64,000 bases of DNA. Origin: Paraconiothyrium sp. Pb-2020 (Eukaryota; Ascomycota; Dothideomycetes; Pleosporales; Didymosphaeriaceae). Below, piece by piece: positions 1-9,795 of the stretch (the first letter of the stretch is position 1; the number at the start of each line of letters is the position of its first letter). Made by a program: the position numbers and the translations under genes. The notes under the pieces are model-generated. The model ran no database searches. It was not told where the DNA came from and saw only the letters and a list, made by a program, of their open reading frames with translations. The stretch spans positions 4,278,001-4,342,000 of the forward strand of contig JAJUBI010000006.1 in NCBI GenBank assembly GCA_022419385.1, read 5' to 3'.

Positions 1-157
1 GAACGATTGACGCATTTCCCGCATGCAAGCACAAGTCGAGCAGGAGGAACAGCCCCATCTCCGTTGCTCTCTCTAGCTTCGCTTGGTCGACGAGACCGTG
101 TTGCCAGGTACGAGGAGATCAGTCTAAGTATTGCGTCTATTCAAAAGCAGGCGAGAA

Positions 158-1475
158 ATGAACGCTACGAAATACGCAGCAGACGTCCGCGACCGTCTTC
201 AGCAGATTCTGAGCGACACCGGCCCAACAGGAGCAACAAGAAGAAAGAGAAGAAAGAGAGGAAAGAGAAAAGGAAGAAAGAGAAGAAAGAGAAGAAAGAG
301 AAGAAGAGAAGAAAGAGAAGAAAGAGAAGAAAGAGAAGAAGAGAAGAAAGAGAAGAAAGAGAAGAAAGAGAAGAAAGAGAAGAAAGAGAAGAAAGAGAAG
401 AAAGAGAAGAAAGAGAAGAAAGAGAAGAAAGAGAAGAAAGAGAAGAAAGAAGAGAAGAAAGAGAAGAAAGAGAAGAAAGAGAAGAAAGAGAAGAAAGAGA
501 AGAAAGAGAAGAAAGAGAAGAAAGGGAAAGTGAAGAACGAGAAAAAAGGGAAGGAATTGGACCAAGACTTGCTCATGCTTACGACTGGTCATAAGAAGCT
601 AACTTTTTGGAAGCAACAAGCCGCAAAGGAACTCAAGATTGGGCCAGAGATGAAGTTGATCAGTGCTTCGGTCGCGTTGTTTGACCGAAAGAGTATTCAG
701 ACAGTCTTGCCCAACCGATACCTTCGTATGAGTACTTCCTCCAAGAAGAACCATTTGAGGACAATCGCATTTCCTGGAAGTGTTGAAATGCTCCTCGATT
801 CGCCAATGACTGCTGTGAGAAACGCGTACAACGAGCACACGAGCGACAAGCTAGATACGGCAAGACTAGTCCTGTGGACTGACGGATCAGCTGGCGGTGG
901 TATGTACGGACAGAGTCGGGGGTTTGCTGTGACGTGGCGTCGTAGCACAGCGACTGGTTGGGGGCGATGGGAGGCCGCCGGATATCAAGGTATGGTCTTT
1001 GACATGTAACGTGCAGTCACATTTCTAATGGTTTGCAGCTCAAGGTGGTTCACTCGGTTCTAACGATATAGAAGCCCTAGGGGTCATGAAAGCGCTTGCT
1101 CAAGCTTGTGTCTTGGTCAATGAGATGTCTGGTCAAGTAAAAGCGGTGGCTATCTACACAGACTCAACAGGCGCACTTCGTGTCGCGCAAGACTCAAACC
1201 ACCCTCTGGGTCGGCATATTATCAGGAAAGCTCGCACTCTGACGAGGTTGGGCCCAACATTATCTTTGCATTGGTGTCCGGGCCACAGCGGTGTAAGTAG
1301 ATTGTTCCAATGGCTCTTGGAGGAAACGTCCATTAACGAGGCAACATAATAGGTACCGGGTAATGAACTTGCCGACAAGATTGCCGACATATCGCGATCA
1401 CACATCTATGGCCGCAATGCAGAGTTCGTAGATCTGAGCGATGACGACGGTGAAGACGACTGGGAGGACATATAA
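158..1475 (+). CDS. RNase H-domain protein with charged repeat N-terminus
   Basis: Three-exon model, join(158..989, 1039..1292, 1353..1475), 402 residues. Both introns (49 and 60 nt) have GT...AG ends and restore frame exactly. The C-terminal half is an RNase HI fold. The four acidic catalytic positions are visible: D242 in WTDGSA, E289 in NDIEAL, D319 in IYTDST and D370 in NELADKIAD. The family cleaves RNA in RNA:DNA hybrids. Such domains occur in LINE-type elements and as stand-alone genes in many ascomycetes. No reverse transcriptase or endonuclease is present next to it, so a domesticated or solitary RNase H is the simplest reading. Residues from about 30 to 130 are a Lys/Glu/Arg repeat coded by a purine tract. 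An in-frame TTG-led extension begins at 131, but 158 is the first ATG. The tail ends in an acidic DDDGEDDWED-type stretch. Activity is inferred, not shown. Confidence 0.8.
238..530 (+). repeat. purine-only 9-bp minisatellite
   Basis: About 290 nt contain only A and G on the plus strand, built from a GAGAAGAAA-like 9-mer with shorter 6-nt variants. All three forward frames stay open and give Glu/Lys/Arg repeats; the reverse frames give Leu/Phe/Ser repeats. It lies inside exon 1 of the RNase H-domain gene. Homopurine mirror-like tracts of this kind can form triplexes and are prone to slippage. Confidence 0.95.
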
Positions 1476-2461
1476 CATATTCAAGGGCAGGAGCTTGAGT
1501 ACTATTTCCTTTGATTGTTGCCAAGTGGGAGTGTCACAAAGCATTCAAGCTTTGCACGGACTTACACGTTGGCAAGATGATGACAATGGAGCATACGGCG
1601 TTATCGCGGGATACTGTTTACACAATATACCCAATTCCTTGGGCATTATATCAAGGCAGACGCCATACTACCCTGAGGCTTTCGGAGCCTTTCCCGATCT
1701 CCAGGGATGTTTGGCCGTGTGGAGGCTGTTTAACTCTCAACATGACTTGGGACGGAGTTCCAACTGCGACCTCGGTCGGAGCAGACATGATTAGAGTCGA
1801 GCAGTGCCTCGTGAGGTAGCAGTATCGACTGCCTTCATATTTGCAGGCTCGGGGTACGGTTACCTATCCAAACAACTAGCTGAAAACATTAAGAAGCTGT
1901 TGGTTCCTGTCTCATCTTCGTCCTTTTTGCTGCGCCACTGAATAACTCCTGAGCACGTACTAGGTCCGACTGCACGTCGATTGCACGAGCTCTAGAATTT
2001 ATTGGGCCGCATTCGTTGCTGCAGTAGCGCATTCCAGGCAACATAGAGGGCGCTATGGTGACCGAATAATCCTAATCGACTTGCTGCTCATTGCACGCTT
2101 AGCCTTTAGCTGCATTGTTGCAGCATTAGCGCCAGGTACAGCGCCTGACAGGGTTTTACCTGAACACTTCGCAGGAGTTTGCCCCCTGGCACTATGAGCC
2201 TGTGAGTACCTGCGGCTGAGGATTTGGGGCGACTTTAGTAGGAAACACGAATGAACCAGAGGTAAGCCCTTGGCCACGAGCGCCGCCACGAGCTGAAATA
2301 TAGAGCTTGCGAATACGAGTCAATTATCGCGGCGCAAATCTTATACGAGAATTTTACGCAATAGCATTGCAACGGGAAACAACTTGTTGGTAGGTATAAG
2401 GACAATTGAGAGCCCCTGCAAATACATCACACGATTCATCAGTCGTGCACACATTTACAAA
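1476..2461. other. intergenic, no gene seen
   Basis: No open frame here has coding character on either strand. Short frames at 1441-1819 are not supported by splice signals or recognisable motifs. The last 80 nt before 2462 would be the leader of the secreted-protein gene. Confidence 0.6.
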
Positions 2462-3044
2462 ATGCTCGCCCTCCTGTCCCTCGCCTTGTTGCCTTTTGCA
2501 CTCGCCCGCCCAAAACCCATACCCGCCTTTCAAGTCACAAACTTATACACTTTTGAGCCATCAGGCCGAGACAATGTGTCGGTCTACCGCGTGGAGTTCA
2601 ACGTGACGGATCCTAGTGATGGTGCTGCGACTTTCTGCCACACACAATGGCCGTACGCAGAGTGGAATACTGGATATCCTCACGACTTTGTACGTTCTAA
2701 CACACATCATTCTAGCACCGGCGAAACCGAACTAATCGCTTTCAAGCTCGCAAATTGCACAGATAAGGGCTGGGCGTTCAAACTTGACGACTATCAGGAC
2801 ATATGGGACTTTGTGCTCGATGTCAAACACGTAAGGTAAGCCGCTTCACTCCTGGCTGTCGAATACGCTGAGGCTAATGGGAAGTAGCAAGAAGAATGGA
2901 AAGAAGACGAAGCGATTCGCGAATGGTACGGTGGATCAAGAGAATATATTGCAGTGCAGTCATGCGGGGTCTGGGTTCTCGATTTGCAACCAAAGGGAGG
3001 GCGTTGCGTTTCCGTTGGCGGTGTATAAGGAGGTGAGGGTGTGA
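2462..3044 (+). CDS. small secreted four-cysteine protein
   Basis: join(2462..2835, 2888..3044), 176 residues. The 52-nt intron starts GTAAGC, has a GCTAAT branch-like motif and ends TAG; splicing restores an open frame to TGA at 3042. The N-terminus MLALLSLALLPFALA is a clear signal peptide. The mature part has four cysteines (two per half), predicted beta-rich spacing, and two Asn glycosylation sequons near the start. It resembles the broad class of small secreted ascomycete proteins, possibly the AA1-like group, but I cannot name a family with confidence. A 26-nt GT...AG stretch inside exon 1 is too short to be an intron and its removal would break the frame. The 3' end of this gene and its flank recur in altered form at 6507-6697. 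Confidence 0.7.
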
Positions 3045-3615
3045 GGAAGGACGTGTTTATGGAAGAGGTGATGTACAAGTTTTGAAGTTTCGTTGACCGT
3101 TCAACTGCCGCATATACCTAATAGCGATATAAAATCAGAAAGATCCTAAAGCTCCCAAAGATTTGAGACACTTATCTGTCGCAAACCACCGCACGGCGCA
3201 ATTACTTCCATTTAGTCACTTATTTAGTCAGATATCTAGAATCCAGTCTATGATAGTCGACACCAAAACTTAAAGTGACTCTTGCGCCGGTGTATGACAT
3301 GACCATACAGAATTGAAACATATCTTCGAATACGCATTATAGACCGAGTTACCTTGCGAGGTAAGTTCAATGCGTCGGCCAATGTGGTTGGTAACGTCTC
3401 GAGAGGCATGGGCCTCGCTCCGCCATCCAGCCATTCAGAAAACCAACCAAAGGCAAAAATAATCCCTGGAATGCGCTCTTGCTAGCGGACGATGTTGGTG
3501 AGAGTGGGTGTATGCATTCGAGTAGACAGAAATCAATGTTGCACTTCATATATAGGAAACCGCAATCACGCACCTTTTAATCTACTTCGATACTCCAAGT
3601 CGACCAGACAACAAC
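3045..3615. other. 3' flank of secreted gene, duplicated segment
   Basis: No gene seen. The segments near 3010-3130 and 3363-3410 have diverged counterparts at 6507-6610 and 6650-6697. Over the best-matched 34 nt, four differences are all G in this copy and A in the other. Confidence 0.55.
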
Positions 3616-4257
3616 ATGTCGACCACTGGAGCCGCGCCCAGCCTATCCGTATGCTCCCCATCCACAGTCTTTACAAAGCTCGTGCTAATGTGCTCCCGGT
3701 ACAGATGGATGACTTCAAGAAACTGAGCAAAGATGATATGATCAACCACCTCCTCGATCTGGGCACTAGGGCAAACGAGCTCAAGATCCAGAAAGAAAAG
3801 ATGGACGTAGAGCTTGAAAGGCTGGAAGCAAACGATGACACCAACGGAACGACTCCGCGTCGGCTAGCGCGTGATCCAGCGATGCTTCATGTGGCACACG
3901 CATTCAGAAACCTGGAGGCAATTGAACAAGCAAAGGTGCTTCTCTCCCCTCATTTTTACCACTACAGGACCTAACACCACAAAGGCCCAAGTGCGCACAG
4001 CAATGGATACGATTACTCGAACCGCCTAGGCACCACTAGAAGAGATCGAGAACGGTCCCACTTTGCGGGCTGTGAAGAAGATGAAGGCAGAAGTAGAGGC
4101 TAAGGACGAGAGCGGAGAATTACTCCGGCAACTCCGCGAGTATCTGGGCAACGTGGAACTGTCCCAATCAGAGAGTGTGGGTGAGGCAGAAAGCGATGGT
4201 CAGTCTCCATGGGACGTGCCATCTTCCATAGAGGGCGACGACGAGAAGACGACTTAG
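3616..4257 (+). pseudogene. coiled-coil protein gene with in-frame TAG
   Basis: Model join(3616..3648, 3705..3935, 3985..4257). Intron 1 is 56 nt with GTATGC and GCTAATG; intron 2 is 49 nt with CTAAC before CACAAAG. The protein is highly charged and predicted helical (for example KDDMINHLLDLG and LEEIENGP), ending in an acidic tail with SPWDVPSSIEGDDE. It is unrecognised as a family. Exon 3 continues in frame from start to end except for one TAG at 4027-4029. A CAG codon at that place would give an uninterrupted helix. CAG to TAG is a CpA-to-TpA change, the preferred RIP change, and decayed duplicated DNA lies next door. The alternative is a splice acceptor that uses this TAG, but the branch point would then lie too far upstream. 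Either way the gene is probably broken or truncated. Confidence 0.5.
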
Positions 4258-4996
4258 GGCTTGGAGGCTCGGCAGAAGGCGTATAAGAACGTCCAGAGGG
4301 TGGGGGCGATTGCAGTCTAAGCTATGTGACTGCGTAGTGGTACCCTGCTTGAGATATCCGGTGTTATGGAATTTCGGCATTTGCATGAGCTCACCAGGGC
4401 TAAGAGTAGTTCATGCTCCAAAGAATCTCACAAATGTACTACAAAACTGGCAGAAGACTTTCCGTTGAGGACTTCCCTACTTCACTACAGCGCTCGTGGT
4501 GTTGTGGTAAACCTATCTCGTTCGGTTCGTACCCCGTATTCTCAGCTCGTACCGCCACTTCCAAAGCTGGTCAGTTTTGGCCCTCATCGTCTTTCTCCCC
4601 ATCAGACGCCACATCATCATTTTCATCCTCAGATTCTACTTCAACCACATCCGCATCATCGCCGAGCATCTCATCATCGTCGAGGACAAATGCGTTGTAT
4701 TTGGTGCCGCGCTATGCCACCTTGAGTGCTTAGTGCTTCCGGCTCCTCTGGTAATAATGCTGTCTGGCCTTTGTAAGACCGTTTGAGTTAAGTCTGCCTA
4801 ACTCCAGTTGTTCGTCATGTTAGCACGGCCTGAGTCATTGCTCAGACCTCACAAATAGTCTTGGTTGTAAGTCTCTGAGGTCGGAGAGATCTTCTGCCTA
4901 GTTACACTTCATGTGGATAGCACTCGAGGTCTTGTGGTCCATCCAAAATGGTGGGATTCTACCCGTCATGGAGGATGATAACATGTGATGCCCGCG
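4258..4996. other. decayed sequence, possible acidic coding relic
   Basis: No intact gene. On the minus strand 4733-4480 reads as a long acidic stretch (DDDEMLGDDADVVEVESEDE) interrupted by a TGA, which looks like a coding relic, perhaps part of the neighbouring helicase pseudogene. Positions 4906-5050 match the tandem repeat at 6222-6500. Confidence 0.4.
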
Positions 4997-6136
4997 TCAA
5001 GTCAGTCCCAAAGCTTCCACTCCTGCTGGCGATGAGCATAGATCAAATGTATCCAGATCCGACCGGGGCTTGATTCGCAGGAAGGACATAAGTGAGTGAA
5101 TATCCATGTAATCATTCATTAACGGCATCCCGGTCATGATTACCCTATGGTTCGCGGTCACTGCCTGAACGGATCGGATCGTCTCGGTTGAAGGGTTCGT
5201 TGCGATGTGCCCTTTGTCGAGGACGAAAAGGAGCCAATATAAGCTCATCAGCGGACACTCGCACTGGAGCCCAACCGCGGAGGCCTTCTCCCGTTCGTTG
5301 CACTCTGCTTTGAGCATATGGTACGTAGTTATAATAATGACATAACGTCGAACGTCTTCTATGGACTTGGACGATTTTTCTCGATCACCGTCTAAAGATA
5401 AACCTGTCAGTGATCGTAATCATAATGAGCTCGGAACCTGCTTACAGTATATCAAGACTGAGAAGTAACCTTGCTTAACGTGGTCTGTAAATTGACGCTC
5501 CCAATGTGTTAGTACATTCAGCGGTACTACAATTAGTATGCTTCCTCGAAACGGCGCGACTAGAACATGTGCCGTGCCTGCCAATGGAGGGTCATTGGGC
5601 TGGTGTATCCACCGTCTATCTACAGTTCGGTAGCGTTTTGAGACCTTGACGCATAATGCTGTGCAGCTGTTAGGATAGAATAGGAAGGTATTCATGATCT
5701 CTTACCAATAACGACGAAGGTCTTGCCAAGCCCCATACCAAATCGCTAACAATGCACCATGGTCAAGGACGTGGAACATGAACAGCACTCGGTTCAGAGA
5801 GTGTTTCTGGTGGTTCCTCAAAGTAAGAGGGTATCGTGCCTCCGATAGTGCGTGTGACTCGCGCTCAAAAGGCCATTCATATTGAGTTGCATTCCATTCG
5901 CGATCATCTGGGGGCGTTCTGTTTCCGGTCTGCACTACTTGGTACACCACATCAAGAAAACGATGTTGTCTCTCCTCTTGTGTCGTTCCAATATGAGGAT
6001 CGCTTGACTCCGAGTCTTCAGCAGGAATTTCAAACTTGGCTGCCATGGCCAGCAGCCCTACCGGATCGCCCGACTGTGGTGTCCATGATGGCTCGGTGGA
6101 CGATGGGTAGATAAAGTGAAAACCGTTGGATGCCAT
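4997..6136 (-). pseudogene. SNF2-family helicase pseudogene
   Basis: Three minus-strand fragments in different frames (6136-5702, 5695-5420, 5317-4997) together read like the first half of a SNF2_N ATPase domain. Visible landmarks are LTLRNHQKHSLNR before the nucleotide site, a Walker A (MGLGKTFVVI) that is only readable in a shifted frame near 5715-5745, LIVVPLNVLTHWERQ (motif Ia region), and a motif II region ending HIATNPSTETIRSVQ. The motif II acidic box reads DKGH where DE[GA]H is expected, and the following TG[TS]P reads TGMP; both fit single C-to-T/G-to-A transitions. The helicase C-terminal half is absent. The frame shifts, lost catalytic Glu and missing C-terminus make it a pseudogene. 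Confidence 0.75.
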
Positions 6137-6221
6137 ACCGCTGGCGATTTTGGTAATGCGAAGCTTAGAAGGACGACACCAACGACAGAATCTGGGTTTG
6201 GGAGGATGAGAAGTGAGACTA

Positions 6222-6500
6222 CTTAGATCTAAAGCTCAGTTGTTCGTAGATGGCGGAATGCCACCCGTCTTAGAGAATGATTCCCGCGTCAAGTCAATCC
6301 CGGATCAGGTGCGTGGCACTTGAGGTCTTGTGTTCTATCGAAAATGGTGTGCGCAGTGTATACACCTGTGCCAATTTCGTCTGCTTAGATCTATGGGCTC
6401 AGTTGTTCGTAGGTGGCGGGATTCCACCCATCTTGGAAGATGAATCCTTCGTCAAGTCAATCCCGGATCTTCCGCTCCTGCTGGTGATAAGCATTATGAC
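6222..6500. repeat. 162-bp tandem duplication, about 1.7 copies
   Basis: CTTAGATCT followed by GCTCAGTTGTTCGTA begins at 6222 and again at 6384. The following stretches (TGGCGGRATKCCACCC, CGTCAAGTCAATCCCGGATC) match. A third, dispersed copy lies at 4906-5050 and runs into the 3' end of the helicase pseudogene. Confidence 0.75.
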
Positions 6501-6506
6501 ATTGGT

Positions 6507-6697
6507 TGACAGTGTATAAAGAGGTGAAGATGTGAGGAAGGACATGTCATGCATTTAGCGTTGGCGGTGCCCCAGATGTACTAAAAAGCGATCTAACAAA
6601 AGAAGAGTTCTAATAGTATTAGACTTAGTTGAATCTCATTGCAAAGAGGTTCAGTCCATTGTGTCGGCCACTGTTGATAACGCCTAGGGAGGCATAG
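6507..6697. repeat. diverged copy of the 3017-3410 segment
   Basis: GTGTATAAAGAGGTGAAGAT here matches GTGTATAAGGAGGTGAGGGT near 3021. In the aligned block all differences are G to A on this strand. A second matching patch (GTCGGCCA...GGCATAGG) ends exactly where the transporter homology starts. Confidence 0.6.
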
Positions 6698-7558
6698 GAG
6701 TCATCTCTCAGACGACTTCGCAAAGGCATCGATGAGGAGCTCATCGACCTCGAATTCCGCGAAATCCGCGATGTCATCGCTGCCGATCGCGCTCTAGGCA
6801 ACATCACTTGGTCGTCCATCATCACCAAAACATCCTGGCGTAAGCGGCTCCTGCTCGGTTGTGGTGTTCAAGCTTTTGGTCCCCTCTCTGGTATCAACGT
6901 GATCAACTACTACGGCCCCCGCATCTACAGCATCCTTGGAATATCGGCTAGGGAGTCACTTATGATCGTCGGAATCAGCGGTGCTCTTTCCATCGTGTGG
7001 TGCACCATTGGTCTGGGCCTAGTTGACAAGCTCGGTCGCATCAAGCCTCTGATCATCTCTGCAGCCGGCCTGGCTGCTGCCCTACTCGTCAATGCGGTGC
7101 AAGGACAATATTTCAATCCTTCCAATGGCGCTCAACTACGGAGCATGGTTGCTATGAACTTCTTGTTCAGCTTCTTCTACACCCCGCTTGGCATCATCTC
7201 TTGGATCTACCCAGCAGAAATTTTCCCCGTTGAGATTCGCGCAAGAGGCAACGCCATCACCACTTTTACAAATTGGACTGTTAACCTCATTTTTGCCCAG
7301 TTCTCACCACAGGCCCTGACCTCGATCGAGTTCAAATACTTCTACGTTTTCTTCTGCTTCAACATCATTGCTCTCTTCTGCTACTGGTCCTTCTATCCTG
7401 AGACCAAAGGCAAGACATTGGAGCAAATGGATGAGTTGTTTGGCGACCAGCTTGTTCCGCATGCGATGCAGGATCCTGCTGCCGCCGCCGCCGCCATGGA
7501 AAAGGACGAAAAGTTGCACACTGAGATTCATGCTTCTCGCATCGGTTCAGTCGCCTAA
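6698..7558 (+). pseudogene. 5'-truncated MFS sugar transporter
   Basis: An open frame from 6698 to TAA at 7556-7558 encodes the C-terminal half of a sugar-porter-type MFS protein. It includes the central-loop motif region (DLEFREIRDV), GVQAFGPLSGINVINYYGP at the start of TM7, GLGLVDKLGR (the RXGR-type loop), WIYPAEIFPVEIRARG, and PETKGKTLEQMDELF (the PETKG signature). The final hydrophilic tail has an alanine run. TM1-6 and any start codon are missing: the frame hits TAG at 6695 and homology stops at a junction with a repeated segment. The first ATG lies well inside, so a complete transporter cannot be made from here. The surviving half keeps its reading frame, so truncation may be fairly recent or the fragment may still be transcribed. 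Confidence 0.75.
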
Positions 7559-8009
7559 GCAAAGAAATAGGAAAGTTAAATAGGACCACACTCCATAATA
7601 CCGACACCCGCAGCCAAAAGGGGGCGAAGATAGTTATAATACTCTCGAGACGATCAGTTGCATTACTAGTAAAGGTTCGCTATCTTATCATCCTCTGATT
7701 TCTCCATGTGACGAAAACCACCACAGTCCCATCAGAACAAGGCATATGTAGCTATGCGGTTACCACTGATAACAAGCCAAGAGATACACGTCGGGTAGCG
7801 CACAAGGAGCAGCGGGATTTCCGGGATGCCGCGGCGGATATCCCGATGAGCAACGCTACGCACGGTTGCTCCGCACAACAAAGATTTTAGACCACTCATG
7901 GGTAGAGTCGATCAGACCCCGGATGGCGCCCCTAGGAGATTGCCGTTTCCGTCTTTTTCTCTGTCTATATATTGATCAAGTTGACACGTGATTTCATCCA
8001 ATAACATCA
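7559..8009. other. intergenic, nothing seen
   Basis: 3' flank of the transporter fragment and 5' flank of the tRNA. No coding or structured feature recognised. Confidence 0.6.
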
Positions 8010-8125
8010 GGGCTTGTGGTTTAGTGGTATAATTTTCCCTTAGCACTACCTCTAGCACAGCTGGATAACCTCCAGCTAATGCTGACGCGTGGGAAAGGTC
8101 CTGGGTTCGATTCCCAGCAAGTCCA
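8010..8125 (+). tRNA. tRNA-Ala(AGC) with 44-nt intron
   Basis: The cloverleaf folds completely. The acceptor GGGCTTG (8010-8016) pairs with CAAGTCC (8118-8124), including G3:U70, and A73 is the discriminator; both are alanine identity elements. The anticodon stem TTCCC (8035-8039) pairs with GGGAA (8091-8095). The loop is TTAGCA plus T, giving anticodon AGC at 8042-8044. The intron is 8046-8089, at the canonical 37/38 position. The T arm is CTGGG/CCCAG with TTCGATT. Pol III signals are visible: A box TGGTTTAGTGG (8017-8027), B box GGTTCGATTCC (8104-8114), and a T5 terminator at 8130-8134. The D arm looks more like that of Pro/Gly tRNAs, so charging should be checked. Confidence 0.85.
8046..8089 (+). 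other. tRNA intron
   Basis: The segment between tRNA positions 37 and 38 can itself fold (AGCTGGA...TCCAGCT). Its removal leaves the seven-base loop TTAGCAT typical of fungal tRNA-Ala(AGC). Confidence 0.75.
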
Positions 8126-8129
8126 GCTC

Positions 8130-8134
8130 TTTTT
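8130..8134 (+). terminator. Pol III T-run
   Basis: Five T residues follow the tRNA 3' end by four nucleotides. Confidence 0.75.
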
Positions 8135-8743
8135 GCGGCGTTATAGAGTGCCAAAGGGTAGGGAACTGACACGAAATGCATATATAGCATTTTTTTTCTC
8201 TCTATAGCCACTTTGCTAAAAAGGGTAGAAACTGCTTCTGATCTCTTATCGTGTCAAGTGTTGCCGCTGAAGTTACAGTCGAATGGCGACCACATTGGTA
8301 GATAGTCTGCTTTTTTAGATCCAAAATCCAACTTTTTGGCCGAAAAATCTTTTCCATCTGACCTCTCGATTAGCTTGACACGGTAAGCGAGCATCCCAGC
8401 CCAACATTGCGAATGACACTCTTGTCAGATGTCCATGCAAGATGTATGCACGATATGTGGGGAACCGCGACTTGCTGGGTCGACTTTGCGCGGAACATGG
8501 TTACGGTCTTTTTATGCAACGCGCATAAGCAGACAACGTCTTCAAGATCCGGTGCAATTACACCATCAAACTTCCAGACCGGACTGGGGAAGCCTTCTTC
8601 ATAGAGACTCAGCCATCGATTAAATTGTGTACGAACCATTTGGACTTGGAATACCACTACACATATACATAGCCTGCCTCTCGGCATAGCTTGCGGAGCA
8701 AAGAAGCCCCTTAATCTTGCCCAAGACAGCTCGCTAACTACTT
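8135..8743. other. intergenic, nothing seen
   Basis: Lies between the tRNA and the 3' end of the minus-strand secreted-protein gene. No supported gene. Confidence 0.6.
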
Positions 8744-9795
8744 TTAAGGCCCGCCTGCCCTCCCGGTGTTGTCCCAGTACTCGTCTCCTTGCGCTCGGCA
8801 AGTGCCAATAACGCAGTACATACCTCCGCCGCGGTTCGACTTGTTCGGGGACTTGATCACGAAAGGATCAGAGTCTCTTTCGTTTGGAACGCATGTGTTA
8901 TAGACATGGTTGTGAACGGTGTCTTGAAGGAGATTCAGTCATACCCTGATGCGCATCGTCAAGAACACTTACAAGCCGTGTGAGCCGTGTTGTACCATAT
9001 GCACACATCGTCTCCTGATGCGCCGTAACATGTGTATTCATTGCCCGTTGTCCAAGACTCTTGAACCTCGAAACCTGCCGAGATCCAGCTATCGGCACTG
9101 ATTCCGGATGTCCACCCGATCGTGTAGGATTTGGAGACTTCGTAACCCGCAGAACAGGATGGAGCGGCGCCGCAGTTGATGACCTCCTACGCGCAATTAG
9201 AGATCGGACTCAGAACATGACGTTTTGTTCACCCAATACGTACCGAAAGTTGCTTATGGAAGTAGTTCTGGTGCGGATCGCCATCACCGTTGACAACGGT
9301 TGACTTTTCGTCGTGGCATTGTTGTCGTCCACGAAGCTTGAACGTCGAAATCGGTGTGCCGCGCTGCTGAACGCGAGTAGGAGCAACTGCATTAGCATTC
9401 CCCGCCTTCAGCGCAACGAACGAAGCCTTCGCGTCCTCATCGGTGAAGCAGTCTGCAGACTGAGATTCACCTTCCGGTACATCAAGCTTGATGCCGGAAC
9501 ATTCGGCGACGGCGATGACACCGTTGTACTTGCGGTTGCAACTGACCCCATCCTGGAGCTTGCTGCTGACATCGAATGTTTCTCCGCCCACGCTGAAGTT
9601 CCCGGCACCGTGCTGGTCCACACGGGAGAAGTCGAGAGATCCAAGAGCATTTCCGCAGCGCTCTGCAAGGATCTTGTCGTTTTCGATGGAGTGAATGCTG
9701 AGTGAGGTGCTGCCAGTTGTCTTTTCATGGCGCCAGACGACAGTGACATCGGTAGCTAAGACGGAAGCCGCGAGGGCAAGAATGGTAGGACGCAT
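8744..9795 (-). CDS. secreted cysteine-rich protein, three exons
   Basis: complement(join(8744..8922, 8973..9186, 9244..9795)), 314 residues. Introns of 57 nt (9187-9243) and 50 nt (8923-8972) have GTACGT and GTAAGT donors, and every phase matches. The N-terminus MRPTILALAASVLA is a short signal peptide. The first exon is rich in polar repeats and has scattered cysteines. The second and third exons form a Cys-rich domain with aromatic-rich stretches (for example SYTIGWTSGISADSW and YTCYGASGDDVCIWY) and end near DEYWDNTG. I recall similar uncharacterised secreted proteins in plant-associated ascomycetes but cannot assign a family or activity. No transmembrane segment is seen after the signal. 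Expression at the cell surface or secretion is inferred from the signal only. Confidence 0.7.

Noticed and set aside
7..594. 195-codon plus frame over the purine tract, and its minus-strand counterparts at 137-592 and 199-576
   Set aside because: The repeat is open in every frame; only the frame that leads into the RNase H domain has a reason to be coding.
2689..2714. 26-nt GT...AG stretch inside the secreted-protein exon
   Set aside because: Too short for a spliceosomal intron and its removal breaks the frame.
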